Origin: Microbispora sp. H13382
GTDB lineage: Bacteria > Actinomycetota > Actinomycetes > Streptosporangiales > Streptosporangiaceae
Length of the DNA: 64,000 bases
Reading direction: 5' to 3'
Assembly: GCF_014161445.1 (NCBI RefSeq)
Contig: NZ_JABBXA010000024.1
Span: 1 to 64,000, forward strand
Shown here: one piece after another, positions 19,399 to 27,960 of the stretch
Layout: each line of letters begins with the position of its first letter
Numbering within the stretch: position 1 is the first letter of the stretch
The notes under the pieces: generated by a model
Database searches by the model: none
What the model saw: the letters and a program-made list of their open reading frames with translations, nothing else
What the model was told of the DNA's origin: nothing
Translations under genes and position numbers: made by a program

Positions 19399-22247
19399 GT
19401 GGACAGCCGTACCGTCGTGAGGGGGCGACCGGGCGGGTCCTGCGCTTCCGGTTCGACGGCCAGGAGTACGAGGGACTGGAGGGCGACACGCTGGCCTCGG
19501 CGCTGCTGGCCAACGGCGTGCGCGCGGTGGCGAGCAGCATCAGGCTCGGCCGCCCGCGCGGCGTGTACGCAGCGGGCTGCGAGGAACCGAACGCGCTCGT
19601 CCAGATCGAGGAGCCCTTCCCCGAGCCCATGCTCCAGGCGACGACCGTCGAGCTGTACGACGGCCTGGTCGCCACGGGCCTGCCGGGACAGGGCAGGCTG
19701 GCCGACCGCCCCGACCCGGCGCGCTACGACGCCGTGCACGCCCACTGCGACGTGCTCGTCGTGGGGGCGGGACCGGCGGGCATCGCCGCCGCGGGCGTGG
19801 CCGCGCGGGCCGGCGCCCGGGTGATCCTGGCCGACGAGCGGCCCGAGCCGGGCGGCAGCCTGCTCGGCACGGCCGAGACGCTGGACGGCAGGCCGGGCCG
19901 CGAGTGGGCGGCCGGGGAGGTCGCCGCGCTGGCCGCACTGCCGGAGGCGCGCGTGCTGGGCCGCACCACGGTGCTCGGTCACTACGACGACAACTACGTC
20001 ATTGCGGTGGAGCGCCGGACGAACCACCTGGGCGCCGCGGCCCCCGCCGAGATGGCGCGCGAGCGCGTCTGGCGCATCCGGGCGAAGCGGGTGGTGCTGG
20101 CGACCGGCGGCCACGAGCGGTTCGTCGCCTTCGCCGGGAACGACCTGCCCGGCGTGATGCTGGCCGGCGCGGCCCGCACCTACGCGAACCGGCACCGGGT
20201 CCTGCCCGGGCGCCGGGCGGTGGTGTTCACCACCAACGACAGCGCCTACGCCGCGGCGCTCGACCTCGCCGACGCCGGGGTGGAGATCGCCGCGATCGCC
20301 GACGTACGGCAGGCCCCCGGCGAGGCGTGGGCGGCGCGCTGCGCCGAGCGCGGCATCGAGGTCCTGACCGGTCACGTGGTCACCGCCGCCAGAGGCGAGG
20401 GCGAGGTGTCCTCGGTCGAGACCGCTCCGCGCTCGAAAACACAGGGCGCCGGCGGCGAGACCCGGGAGATCCCCGCCGACCTGCTGCTCGTGTCCGGCGG
20501 CTGGTCGCCGGTGGTGCACCTGTTCAGCCAGTCGGGCGGCACGCTGCGGTACGACGAGGGGCTGGGCGCGTTCACGCCCGGCGAGGCGCGCCAGGCGGTC
20601 GAGGCCGCCGGCTTCGCCCGGGGCGTGACGACGCTGCGCGGCTGCCTGGAGGACGGCGCCGAGGCGGGCCGCCGCGCGCTGTCGGCCGCCGGCCTCGCCG
20701 TGCCGTCCGAGATCGCCGTGCCGGCCGTCGGCGAGGAGCCTCCCGCCGCGCCCGCCGAGCACCTGTGGCTCGTGGAGAGCGGCGACTACGGAACGCACTT
20801 CGTGGACCTGCAGCGGGACGTCACGGTGGGGGAGGTGCTGCGCGCGGTCGGCGCGGGCCTCAGCTCGGTCGAGCACGTCAAGCGCTACACCACGGCGGGC
20901 ACGGCGCACGACCAGGGCAAGACGTCCGGGCTGCTGACCAGCGGCGTGGTGGCGCACGCGCTCGGCGTCGAGGTCGCCGAGCTCGGGACCACGACGTTCC
21001 GCGCGCCGTACACGCCGGTCTCGTTCGCCGCGCTGGCGGGCCGGGACCGGGGGCCGCTGCACGACCCGGTCCGCGTCACGGCGATGCACGAGTGGCACGT
21101 CGCGCGCGGGGCGCTGTTCGAGAACGTCGGCCAGTGGAAGCGGCCCTGGTACTACCCGCGGCCGGGTGAGGACCCGGGTGAGGACATGGAGGCCGCCGTG
21201 CTGCGAGAGTGCCGGGCGGCGCGTGAGGACGTCGCGGCGATGGACGCCTCCACGCTCGGGAAGATCGACGTGGTCGGTCCCGACGCGGCCGTGTTCCTCG
21301 ACCGGCTCTACACGAACATGATGAGCACGCTCAGGGCCGGGTCCATCCGCTACGGCGTGATGTGCCGCGCCGACGGCATGGTCTTCGACGACGGCACCGT
21401 CATCCGCCTGGCGGACGACCGCTTCCTCGTCACCACGACCACAGGCAACGCGGCGGCGGTGCTCGACTGGATGGAGGAGTGGCTGCAGACCGAGTGGCCG
21501 GACCTGCGGGTGCACTGCACCTCGGTCACCGAGCAGTGGGCGACCGTGGCGCTCGTCGGGCCGCGCTCCCGCGAGGTGCTGGCGCGGCTCGCTCCGGGTC
21601 TCGCGGTGGACAACGACAGCTTCCCGTTCATGACCTGGCGGGACACCGAGGTCGCCGGGATCGAGGCACGGGTCTGCCGGATCAGCTTCTCCGGCGAACT
21701 GGCCTACGAGATCAACGTGTCCTCCTGGTCGGGGCTCGCCCTGTGGGAGGCCGTCATGGCGTCCGGCGAGGTCACGCCGTACGGGACCGAGACCATGCAC
21801 GTCCTGCGCGCCGAGAAGGGGTTCCCCATCGTCGGCCAGGACACCGACGGCACGGTCACCCCGCAGGACCTCGGCATGGAGTGGATCGTCTCGAAGAAGA
21901 AGGCCGACTTCGTCGGCAAGCGGTCCTTCGCCCGGGCGGACACCTCCAGGCCCGACCGCAAGCACCTGGTCGGCCTGCTGCCCGAGGACCCCGGCGTGCT
22001 GCTGCCCGAGGGCGCCCACCTCGTGGCGACGTCGTCGCTGCCCGAGCCTCCGGTGCCGACGCTGGGCTTCGTCACCTCCAGCTACCGCAGTGCCGCGCTC
22101 GGCCGTACGTTCGCGCTCGCGCTGGTGAGCGGCGGGCGCGAGCGGGCCGGCGAGCGGCTGTACGCGCCGGTGGGGGCGGACCTGGTGCCCGTCACCGTGA
22201 CCTCCCACGTCCTGTACGACCCGGAAGGAGCGCGCCGCGATGGCTGA
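19395..22247 (+). CDS. soxA: Sarcosine oxidase, alpha subunit (NAD and THF binding)
   Basis: 950 residues. An N-terminal 2Fe-2S-ferredoxin-like domain without cluster cysteines (about 12-90) is followed by a pyridine-nucleotide-disulfide-type NAD domain with VVGAGPAGIAAAGVAARAG. Then comes an SoxA linker and a C-terminal GcvT-like THF domain (about 600-945). This subunit takes the methylene group to 5,10-methylene-THF through the internal channel of the complex. The ATG at 19395 overlaps the soxD stop, and the 3' end overlaps soxG by 8 bases. All catalytic neighbours are intact, so the heterotetramer should be functional. Confidence 0.93.
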   Translation: MSGQPYRREGATGRVLRFRFDGQEYEGLEGDTLASALLANGVRAVASSIRLGRPRGVYAAGCEEPNALVQIEEPFPEPMLQATTVELYDGLVATGLPGQGRLADRPDPARYDAVHAHCDVLVVGAGPAGIAAAGVAARAGARVILADERPEPGGSLLGTAETLDGRPGREWAAGEVAALAALPEARVLGRTTVLGHYDDNYVIAVERRTNHLGAAAPAEMARERVWRIRAKRVVLATGGHERFVAFAGNDLPGVMLAGAARTYANRHRVLPGRRAVVFTTNDSAYAAALDLADAGVEIAAIADVRQAPGEAWAARCAERGIEVLTGHVVTAARGEGEVSSVETAPRSKTQGAGGETREIPADLLLVSGGWSPVVHLFSQSGGTLRYDEGLGAFTPGEARQAVEAAGFARGVTTLRGCLEDGAEAGRRALSAAGLAVPSEIAVPAVGEEPPAAPAEHLWLVESGDYGTHFVDLQRDVTVGEVLRAVGAGLSSVEHVKRYTTAGTAHDQGKTSGLLTSGVVAHALGVEVAELGTTTFRAPYTPVSFAALAGRDRGPLHDPVRVTAMHEWHVARGALFENVGQWKRPWYYPRPGEDPGEDMEAAVLRECRAAREDVAAMDASTLGKIDVVGPDAAVFLDRLYTNMMSTLRAGSIRYGVMCRADGMVFDDGTVIRLADDRFLVTTTTGNAAAVLDWMEEWLQTEWPDLRVHCTSVTEQWATVALVGPRSREVLARLAPGLAVDNDSFPFMTWRDTEVAGIEARVCRISFSGELAYEINVSSWSGLALWEAVMASGEVTPYGTETMHVLRAEKGFPIVGQDTDGTVTPQDLGMEWIVSKKKADFVGKRSFARADTSRPDRKHLVGLLPEDPGVLLPEGAHLVATSSLPEPPVPTLGFVTSSYRSAALGRTFALALVSGGRERAGERLYAPVGADLVPVTVTSHVLYDPEGARRDG

Positions 22248-22839
22248 ACGCAGGAGTCCGGCCGCGGCGTTCGCGGCCAGGTTCGAGGCGGCGAGCGCGG
22301 GCGGCGGCCCGCGCCTGGCCGAGATCCCCTTCCTGACCCAGATCGACCTCCGGGTGGACCCCAAGAGCCCGGCGGCCGAGCGGATCGGGACGGCGATCGG
22401 CGTGCCACTGCCGTTGGAGCCGGGCACGGCCGTGCGCGGCGGCGACCTGACCGTGCTGTGGCTGGGGCCGGACGAGTGGCTGCTGCTGGGCCCGGACGGC
22501 GCCGCCCCGGGGCTGGTGGAGCGGCTCACCGAGGCGGCGGCCGGCGAGCCCGTGTCGGTCGTCGACGTGTCGGCGCAGCGCACCACCCTGGTGGTCGCCG
22601 GGGAGCGGGCGCGGGACGTGCTGGCCCACGGCTGCGCGCTGGACCTGCATCCCCGGGTGTTCGGCCCGGGCCGGTGCGCCCAGACCACGCTGGCCAGGGC
22701 GGGCGTTGTCCTGGTCGCCGGCGAGGACGGCTTCCGGATGCTGGTCCGCTCGTCCTTCGCCGCGTACGTCGCGGAGTGGCTGCTCGACGCGTCCCTCGAG
22801 TACGTCACGCCCCCGGCCGGAGAGGCCGCTCCGGCCTGA
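22240..22839 (+). CDS. soxG: Sarcosine oxidase, gamma subunit
   Basis: 199 residues with the SoxG/aminomethyltransferase-like fold. The core LGPDEWLLLGP and SVVDVSAQRTTLVVAGERARDVLAHGCALDLHPR is characteristic. It begins inside the soxA 3' end (8-base overlap) and closes the dimethylglycine/sarcosine operon. No strong terminator is obvious before panD, 87 bases on. Confidence 0.9.
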   Translation: MAERRSPAAAFAARFEAASAGGGPRLAEIPFLTQIDLRVDPKSPAAERIGTAIGVPLPLEPGTAVRGGDLTVLWLGPDEWLLLGPDGAAPGLVERLTEAAAGEPVSVVDVSAQRTTLVVAGERARDVLAHGCALDLHPRVFGPGRCAQTTLARAGVVLVAGEDGFRMLVRSSFAAYVAEWLLDASLEYVTPPAGEAAPA

Positions 22840-22926
22840 CGACGGGCGGTGGTCCTGCCGGGGAGGCACGTGACATACCATCGAGGGCGCTCGTAAGGAG
22901 GGCCGTCCGCACCCCGGTGGGAGATC

Positions 22927-23352
22927 ATGTTCCGCACGCTGATGAAGTCGAAGATCCACCGCGCCACCGTCACGCAGGCCGATCTGCACTACGTCGGCTC
23001 GGTGACGATCAGCGCGGACCTGATGGCCGAGGCGAACCTCGTCGAGGGTGAGAAGGTCGACATCGTCGACATCGACAACGGCAACCGCCTGTCCACGTAC
23101 GTCATCGAGGGCCCGGCGGGCTCCGGCGTCATCGGTATCAACGGCGCCGCCGCCCGCCTCATCTCGGTCGGCGACCTCGTGATCATCATCGCGTACGCGC
23201 TGGTCGCCGAGGAGGAGGTCAAGGCGCTGAAGCCGCGCGTCGTCTTCGTCGACCGCGACAACAGGCCGATCCACGTGGGCGACGACCCCGCCGCCGTCCC
23301 CGACGGCACGGGTTTGGTCCCCGGCGACATCGCCCCGCCCGCCCTTCCCTGA
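22927..23352 (+). CDS. panD: Aspartate 1-decarboxylase proenzyme
   Basis: 141 residues. Self-cleavage at G24-S25 (YVGSVTI) would generate the pyruvoyl cofactor. Other landmarks are the start MFRTLMKSKIHRATVTQADL and the NGAAARL segment. It makes beta-alanine for pantothenate and CoA. The length is typical, with a short actinobacterial tail. GGGAG precedes the ATG at 22927. It is probably independent of the sarcosine operon, and no panB or panC is nearby. Confidence 0.95.
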   Translation: MFRTLMKSKIHRATVTQADLHYVGSVTISADLMAEANLVEGEKVDIVDIDNGNRLSTYVIEGPAGSGVIGINGAAARLISVGDLVIIIAYALVAEEEVKALKPRVVFVDRDNRPIHVGDDPAAVPDGTGLVPGDIAPPALP

Positions 23353-23598
23353 CCCGGAGGTCAGCGCGTCTCGCCACTTCCGCCGCGCGGGCAGGAAGCC
23401 CGTCTGTCCCGCCTCCGAAGGATGACCTCTATCGGACGGAATCGCCGACAGCGGGGTGGCAAGGTATCTAATTCCGCTTTTGCGGGATCGGTGTTGAGCA
23501 TTATGATCTTCCGTCTCGTCGGCCGCGCTGATCCGCCGGCCGCTGGTCCAGTCTGACGGGGGCCTCGACGGTCCCGACGACCGAATGGGAGATCGACT

Positions 23599-24639
23599 AT
23601 GAGGCGCGCACTGGCGGCGTTGGGCATCGGCGTGGGACTGTTGGGCACCGCGGTCGTTTCCGCTCCGGCTGGGGCCGCGAGCGTGGTGACGGCGCCCCTG
23701 GCCTCCGACGTTCCGACCGCTCAGCAGGTCGCGGCGTTCTGGCTGGCCGACGCGGGGGCCAACCTGCAGAACGCCACGCCGTACGCCGTGCAGACCGTGG
23801 TCCACGGGGAACGCGCGACCACCGCCGTCGTCGCGGACGGCAGGCCCGGCCTTGTCGCGCCGTCCCAAAACGCGCTCCAGAAGAAGACGAAGACGCCCAC
23901 GACCTCGGGCAAGGTGTTCTTCGTCGGCGCCGACGGTCAGCCGCACTGGTGCACGGGCACCGCCGTGCAGGCGGCCTACCGCAACGTGGTGGCCACCGCC
24001 GGTCACTGCCTGTACGACATCGAGCGCAGTGGCGGCACGCTCGGCAAGTGGGTCTTCGTGCCCGGCTACTCCGGTGGCAAGAACCCGGGGGTGCTGTACG
24101 TCGGAAAGCAGGCCGTGGTCCATTACGACTTCGGCGTGTACGGTGACTACGATCGCGACGTCGCCTTCGTGAACGTGTACAACGGTGTCGTCTCGTCGTC
24201 CTCCGGCGTGCTGACCGACAGCGGGCGACTGGGCGACAACGTGGGCGGGCAGGGGCTCGCCTACAACCAGCCGACGGCCTCCTCGGTCGACGTCTTCGGC
24301 TACCCGGCCGGTCTCAACCCCGACGGGACCCGGCCCTTTGCGGGCAAGACCCTCGAGCGCTCCACCGGATCGACGTTCGCCATGAGGCTCCTCGACCTTC
24401 CCGCCGACCAGCCCGTCGGGGTCGACTCCCCCTTCACCGGTGAAGGCTCCCTCGGCTCCTCGTGGCTGTACCGCTACAGCGACGACGCCCGCGTCGGCTA
24501 TCTCAACGGCGTGACGATCAGCGTCTCCGACACCGACGGCGACAACAGGTACGACACCAGCGTCTCCCCTTACTTCGACGGCGAGGTGCACGGGGTCTAC
24601 TCCGTAGCCGCCAATCTCTGGACCGGCTCCATCGCGTAG
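23599..24639 (+). CDS. Secreted trypsin-like (S1/V8-type) serine peptidase with atypical active-site loop
   Basis: 346 residues with a signal peptide (about 1-27, cleavage near AGA-AS). Catalytic candidates are H136 (TAGHCLYD, paired C118/C137 disulfide), D187 (DRDVAFVNV) and S284 in the segment TGEGSLGSSWL. Active V8-like enzymes usually show S-G-G-P-W here, so the residues forming the oxyanion hole are replaced. The protein may be a slow or specialised peptidase or a pseudo-enzyme. It stands alone, with no operon partner. The 246-base upstream gap holds no other gene. Confidence 0.75.
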   Translation: MRRALAALGIGVGLLGTAVVSAPAGAASVVTAPLASDVPTAQQVAAFWLADAGANLQNATPYAVQTVVHGERATTAVVADGRPGLVAPSQNALQKKTKTPTTSGKVFFVGADGQPHWCTGTAVQAAYRNVVATAGHCLYDIERSGGTLGKWVFVPGYSGGKNPGVLYVGKQAVVHYDFGVYGDYDRDVAFVNVYNGVVSSSSGVLTDSGRLGDNVGGQGLAYNQPTASSVDVFGYPAGLNPDGTRPFAGKTLERSTGSTFAMRLLDLPADQPVGVDSPFTGEGSLGSSWLYRYSDDARVGYLNGVTISVSDTDGDNRYDTSVSPYFDGEVHGVYSVAANLWTGSIA

Positions 24640-24706
24640 CCGTCCGTTCCACGGCTGCGTCGGCTGCGTCGGCTTCGCGGGAAGCGACAGCGCTCAGGGC
24701 GCGGCG

Positions 24707-25465
24707 TCAGAGGAGGGTCATCTGGCCGGAGCCCGCGAGGGGGTCACGGTGCTTGCGCAGGTGCCGCCACCGGGGCAGGTCGTCGAGGTAGGACCACGAC
24801 AGGCGGTGGTGAGGTGTCGGGCCCGTCTCCGCCAGCGCCTGCTGGTGGACGGGGGAGGGATAGCCCGCGTTGGCGGCGAAGCCGTACGCCGGGTGCTCCT
24901 GGCCGATCTCCGCCATCAGCCGGTCGCGGTGGACCTTGGCCAGCACCGACGCGGCGGCCACCGACACCGAGCGCTGGTCGGCCTTGACCTCGCACCGCAC
25001 CCGCCACGGCCGGCCGAGGAAGTCGTGCGCGCCGTCGAGGAGCACGACGTCGGGCCGCAGCGGCAGGGCCTCCAGCGCCCGGCACGCGGCCCGGCGCAGC
25101 GCCTCGGTCATGCCGACCTCGTCGATCTCCTCCGGGCCCGACTCGCCGTACGCGTGACAGGTGAGCCAGTCGGGCAGGACCGCGGCGAACGCCTCACGCT
25201 GCGCCGGGCCGAGCAGCTTGGAGTCGGTCAGCCGGACCGTGCGCTCCCCGCGTCCCGGCAGCTCGGGCGGCGGGCCGAAGGCGGTGACGGCGGCGCAGAC
25301 CACCGCCGGGCCCGCCCACGCGCCGCGGCCGACCTCGTCCACGCCCGCGATGTGGACCGCCCCCGCGGCACGCAGTTCGTTCTCGATCTCGTATCCGGCC
25401 GCCCGCCGTGGCGGGACGGCGGGCACGGAGTCGGCGGGGTCAAGCCCGGGCAAGGCGTCGGTCAT
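24707..25465 (-). CDS. rnhB: Ribonuclease HII
   Basis: 252 residues. Catalytic acidic residues are D43 and E44 (AGVDEVGRGAWAGP), D144 (VLLDGAHD) and D163 (VKADQRSVSVAAASV); DSK follows at 81-83. It removes RNA from RNA:DNA hybrids. The ATG at 25465 gives the usual length; an open extension to 25651 has no family support. It lies downstream of the cellulase operon on the same strand, but a GC hairpin at 25634 separates them. Confidence 0.93.
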   Translation of the reverse strand: MTDALPGLDPADSVPAVPPRRAAGYEIENELRAAGAVHIAGVDEVGRGAWAGPAVVCAAVTAFGPPPELPGRGERTVRLTDSKLLGPAQREAFAAVLPDWLTCHAYGESGPEEIDEVGMTEALRRAACRALEALPLRPDVVLLDGAHDFLGRPWRVRCEVKADQRSVSVAAASVLAKVHRDRLMAEIGQEHPAYGFAANAGYPSPVHQQALAETGPTPHHRLSWSYLDDLPRWRHLRKHRDPLAGSGQMTLL

Positions 25466-25633
25466 CCCGCCATCATTCCAGGAGCCCGCACGCCGATCCC
25501 GGCAGTCCAGTCCGAATCGCCGATCTCGTAGATGTCGACCCGCCACGGCAGGTGCGCGCACCGGCCGGCTCCAGCCGGTGGTCATCCCGTGGACGGCCTC
25601 GGGCTGTGCCGTCCGGGAGAGAGCGGCCACCGG

Positions 25634-25668
25634 CGGCCCGGCGGCGCCCACGGGGGGCGGCCGGGCCG
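25634..25668 (-). terminator. GC-rich hairpin after the cellulase operon
   Basis: CGGCCCGGC (25634-25642) pairs with GCCGGGCCG (25660-25668), just 11 bases past the stop of the FN3-CBM2 gene on the minus strand. It has no U tract. It is a likely operon end in a GC-rich actinomycete. Confidence 0.45.
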
Positions 25669-25678
25669 CGGGGAGCGG

Positions 25679-27436
25679 TCAGGACGTCGTACAGGCGGTG
25701 CCGTTGAGCGTGAAGGCGATCGGCGTGGGGTTGGCGCCGGTGTAGGTGCCGTTGAAGCCGATATGGACTGACTGACCGGGCTTGATGGTCTTGTTCCAGT
25801 CGAGGTTGGCGGCGGTGACGTTCGCTCCGGTCTGGGTCCAGGTGGCCGACCAGCCGGGCGGGGTGATCTTCTGGGTGCCGGGGAAGGCGAACGCCAGGCT
25901 CCAGCCGTTGATCGCGGTGGTGCCGGTGTTGGCGATCGTCACGGCCACGGTGAACCCGCCGCCCCAGGTGGTGGGCGCGTACGTCACCCTGCACTCGGCG
26001 TCGGACGACGGGGACGGGCTGGGCGAGGATGTCGCGCCGGGCTGCGCGACGGCGGTGTACGGCGCCGAGGGGAGGCTCAGGTTGCCGGCGGCGTCGCGGG
26101 CCACGACCTGGAAGGTGTACGACTGGCCGCCTTCGAGGCCGGTGACGATATCGCGGGGAGTGGCGTTCTCGCCCTCGTAGGCGTAGCCGTGGTCGGTCCG
26201 CCGGAACAGGTCGTAAAGGGGCGGGACGCCGCTGTTGTCGCTGACGGTGTTCCAGGACAGGAAGACCCCGCCGGGCACGGACATCCCGCTCGAGGCGGTC
26301 AGCCCTGTCGGCATGCCGGGAGGCGTGGTGTCGGTCCCCGGGCTCGGGCTGGCGCCGGGGGGCTCCACCATGGCCCGCTGGCGGACCAGGTCGGAGGGCC
26401 CGCTCAGGTTGCCCGCGGCGTCCTTCGCCACGACGTAGAACAGGTAGTCGCGTCCGGGAGTGAGGTCGTCCACGACCGCGAGGACCTTGTCGTCGGACTG
26501 GTTGAAGATTTGGGCAGGCACCTTGCTGAAGGCGCCGTCGATCCAGGCGTACACGTCGTAGCCGGAGACCGCCACGTTGTCCGTCGAGCGGGTCCACATG
26601 AGACCCGCGGCGCCGTTGACATAGACGTCGTACGGCTGCACGCTCCCCGGACGGGTCGGCGGGGTCCGGTCGGCCGGGGACGGGCTGGGTGAAGGCAGGC
26701 CGCTCTGGGCGGTCGCGGTGAGCGTGGCCGAGGGCTGGCTGGTGTTGCCGGCGGCGTCCCTGGCCACCACGTAGAACGTGTAGCTCGTGCCGGCGACCAG
26801 TCCGTCCGCGGCGTAGAGGGTCATGGTGGTCGAGCCGATCTTGGTGAAGCCGGTGCCCTGCTTCATGTACACGTCGTAGCCCGTGACGCCGGTGTCGTCG
26901 GTCGAGGCGTTCCAGCACATCGGCACCGCGTTCGTGAAGTCCGCCCCGCAGACCCGCAGCCCGGTCGGCGCGCTCGGCGGGGTCCGGTCGGCCGGGGACG
27001 TCGGGCTGGGCGGGGGAGCGGACGGCGACATGCCGCTGAGATAGTTCGCGGCCTGCGTCACCTCGTTGGACGGCGGGCCGGCGTTCCCGGCCGCGTCCCT
27101 GGCGATGACCCGGAACGTGTACAACTGCCCAAGGGTGAGGCCGCTGACGATGGAACCCGTGCTGGCCGTCGTACGTATGGCCGTGAAGACGCCGTCCTGC
27201 TTGACCTGGACGTCGTAGCCGGTCACCCCGACGTCGTCGGTCGCGGCGCCCCAGCACAGCGACACACCGATGCCGAGGCCCGACCCGGGCGCGGCGGGCA
27301 GCGGGCAGTGGAACAGCGTTCCCGGCACGCTGGGCGGTGTGGTGTCCGCGGTGCCCACGGCAGGCGCGGCGGACGCGGCGAGCGCGAGGCCGGCGCCCAG
27401 GATCGCTGCGGCCGGACGGAGACCCTTGACGGGCAT
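25679..27436 (-). CDS. Secreted non-catalytic protein: four FN3 domains plus CBM2
   Basis: 585 residues with a signal peptide (MPVKGLRPAAAILGAGLALA..). Four fibronectin type III modules follow (about 33-130, 150-245, 255-355, 365-465), each ending in the YTFxVVARDAAGN pattern and joined by Ser/Pro linkers. A C-terminal family 2 cellulose-binding module (CRVTYAPTTWGGGFTVAV to the end) closes the protein. No glycosidase or LPMO catalytic region is visible. The second FN3 is nearly identical to the FN3 of the neighbouring GH9 enzyme. The ATG at 27436 follows AAAGGTGA. It is the third gene of the cellulase operon, perhaps a cellulose-surface spacer or adhesion protein. Confidence 0.8.
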   Translation of the reverse strand: MPVKGLRPAAAILGAGLALAASAAPAVGTADTTPPSVPGTLFHCPLPAAPGSGLGIGVSLCWGAATDDVGVTGYDVQVKQDGVFTAIRTTASTGSIVSGLTLGQLYTFRVIARDAAGNAGPPSNEVTQAANYLSGMSPSAPPPSPTSPADRTPPSAPTGLRVCGADFTNAVPMCWNASTDDTGVTGYDVYMKQGTGFTKIGSTTMTLYAADGLVAGTSYTFYVVARDAAGNTSQPSATLTATAQSGLPSPSPSPADRTPPTRPGSVQPYDVYVNGAAGLMWTRSTDNVAVSGYDVYAWIDGAFSKVPAQIFNQSDDKVLAVVDDLTPGRDYLFYVVAKDAAGNLSGPSDLVRQRAMVEPPGASPSPGTDTTPPGMPTGLTASSGMSVPGGVFLSWNTVSDNSGVPPLYDLFRRTDHGYAYEGENATPRDIVTGLEGGQSYTFQVVARDAAGNLSLPSAPYTAVAQPGATSSPSPSPSSDAECRVTYAPTTWGGGFTVAVTIANTGTTAINGWSLAFAFPGTQKITPPGWSATWTQTGANVTAANLDWNKTIKPGQSVHIGFNGTYTGANPTPIAFTLNGTACTTS

Positions 27437-27499
27437 GTGGTTCACCTTTCCGATGGGGGCGGCCCGGCGCATCGGGGACGCGCCGGGCCGTCGGCGGGA

Positions 27500-27960
27500 T
27501 CAGGAGCAGGTGGTGCCGTTGAGGGTGAAGGCGGTCGGCTTGGGGTTGGCGCCGGTGTAGGTGCCCTGGAAGCCGATCTGGGTGGACTGGCCGGGGTTGA
27601 TGGCCTTGTTCCAGTCGAGGTTGGTGGCGGTGACGTTGGTTCCGGTCTGGGTCCAGGTGGCCGACCAGCCGGGCGGGCTGATCTTCTGGGTGCCGGGGAA
27701 GGTGAACTTCAGGGTCCAGCCGTTGATCGGGGTGGTGCCGGTGTTGGCGATCGTGATGGTCGCGGTGAACCCGCCGCCCCAGTCGTTGGCCGCGTACGTC
27801 ACCGTGCAGCCGGCGCCGGCCGAGGGAGACGGGCTGGGAGACGGGGACGGGCTGGGCGAGGGGCTGGGTGAGGGCAGGCCGCTCTGGGCGGTCGCGGTGA
27901 GCGTGGCCGAGGGCTGGCTGGTGTTGCCGGCGGCGTCCCTGGCCACCACGTAGAACGTGT
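27500..27960 (-). repeat. Near-identical C-terminal coding repeat, copy A (paired with 30231-30708)
   Basis: The last 460 bases of this GH9 gene, encoding CBM2, the linker and the end of FN3, are almost identical to 30231-30708 in the neighbouring GH9 gene. I see only a handful of substitutions plus a small linker indel. The catalytic regions are much more diverged, so gene conversion or a recent modular duplication is implied. Confidence 0.8.

Noticed and set aside
19362..22973. 1200-codon minus-strand open frame opposite soxA
   Set aside because: Antisense shadow of soxA and soxG with no family resemblance; the forward genes have complete motifs and coupled starts.
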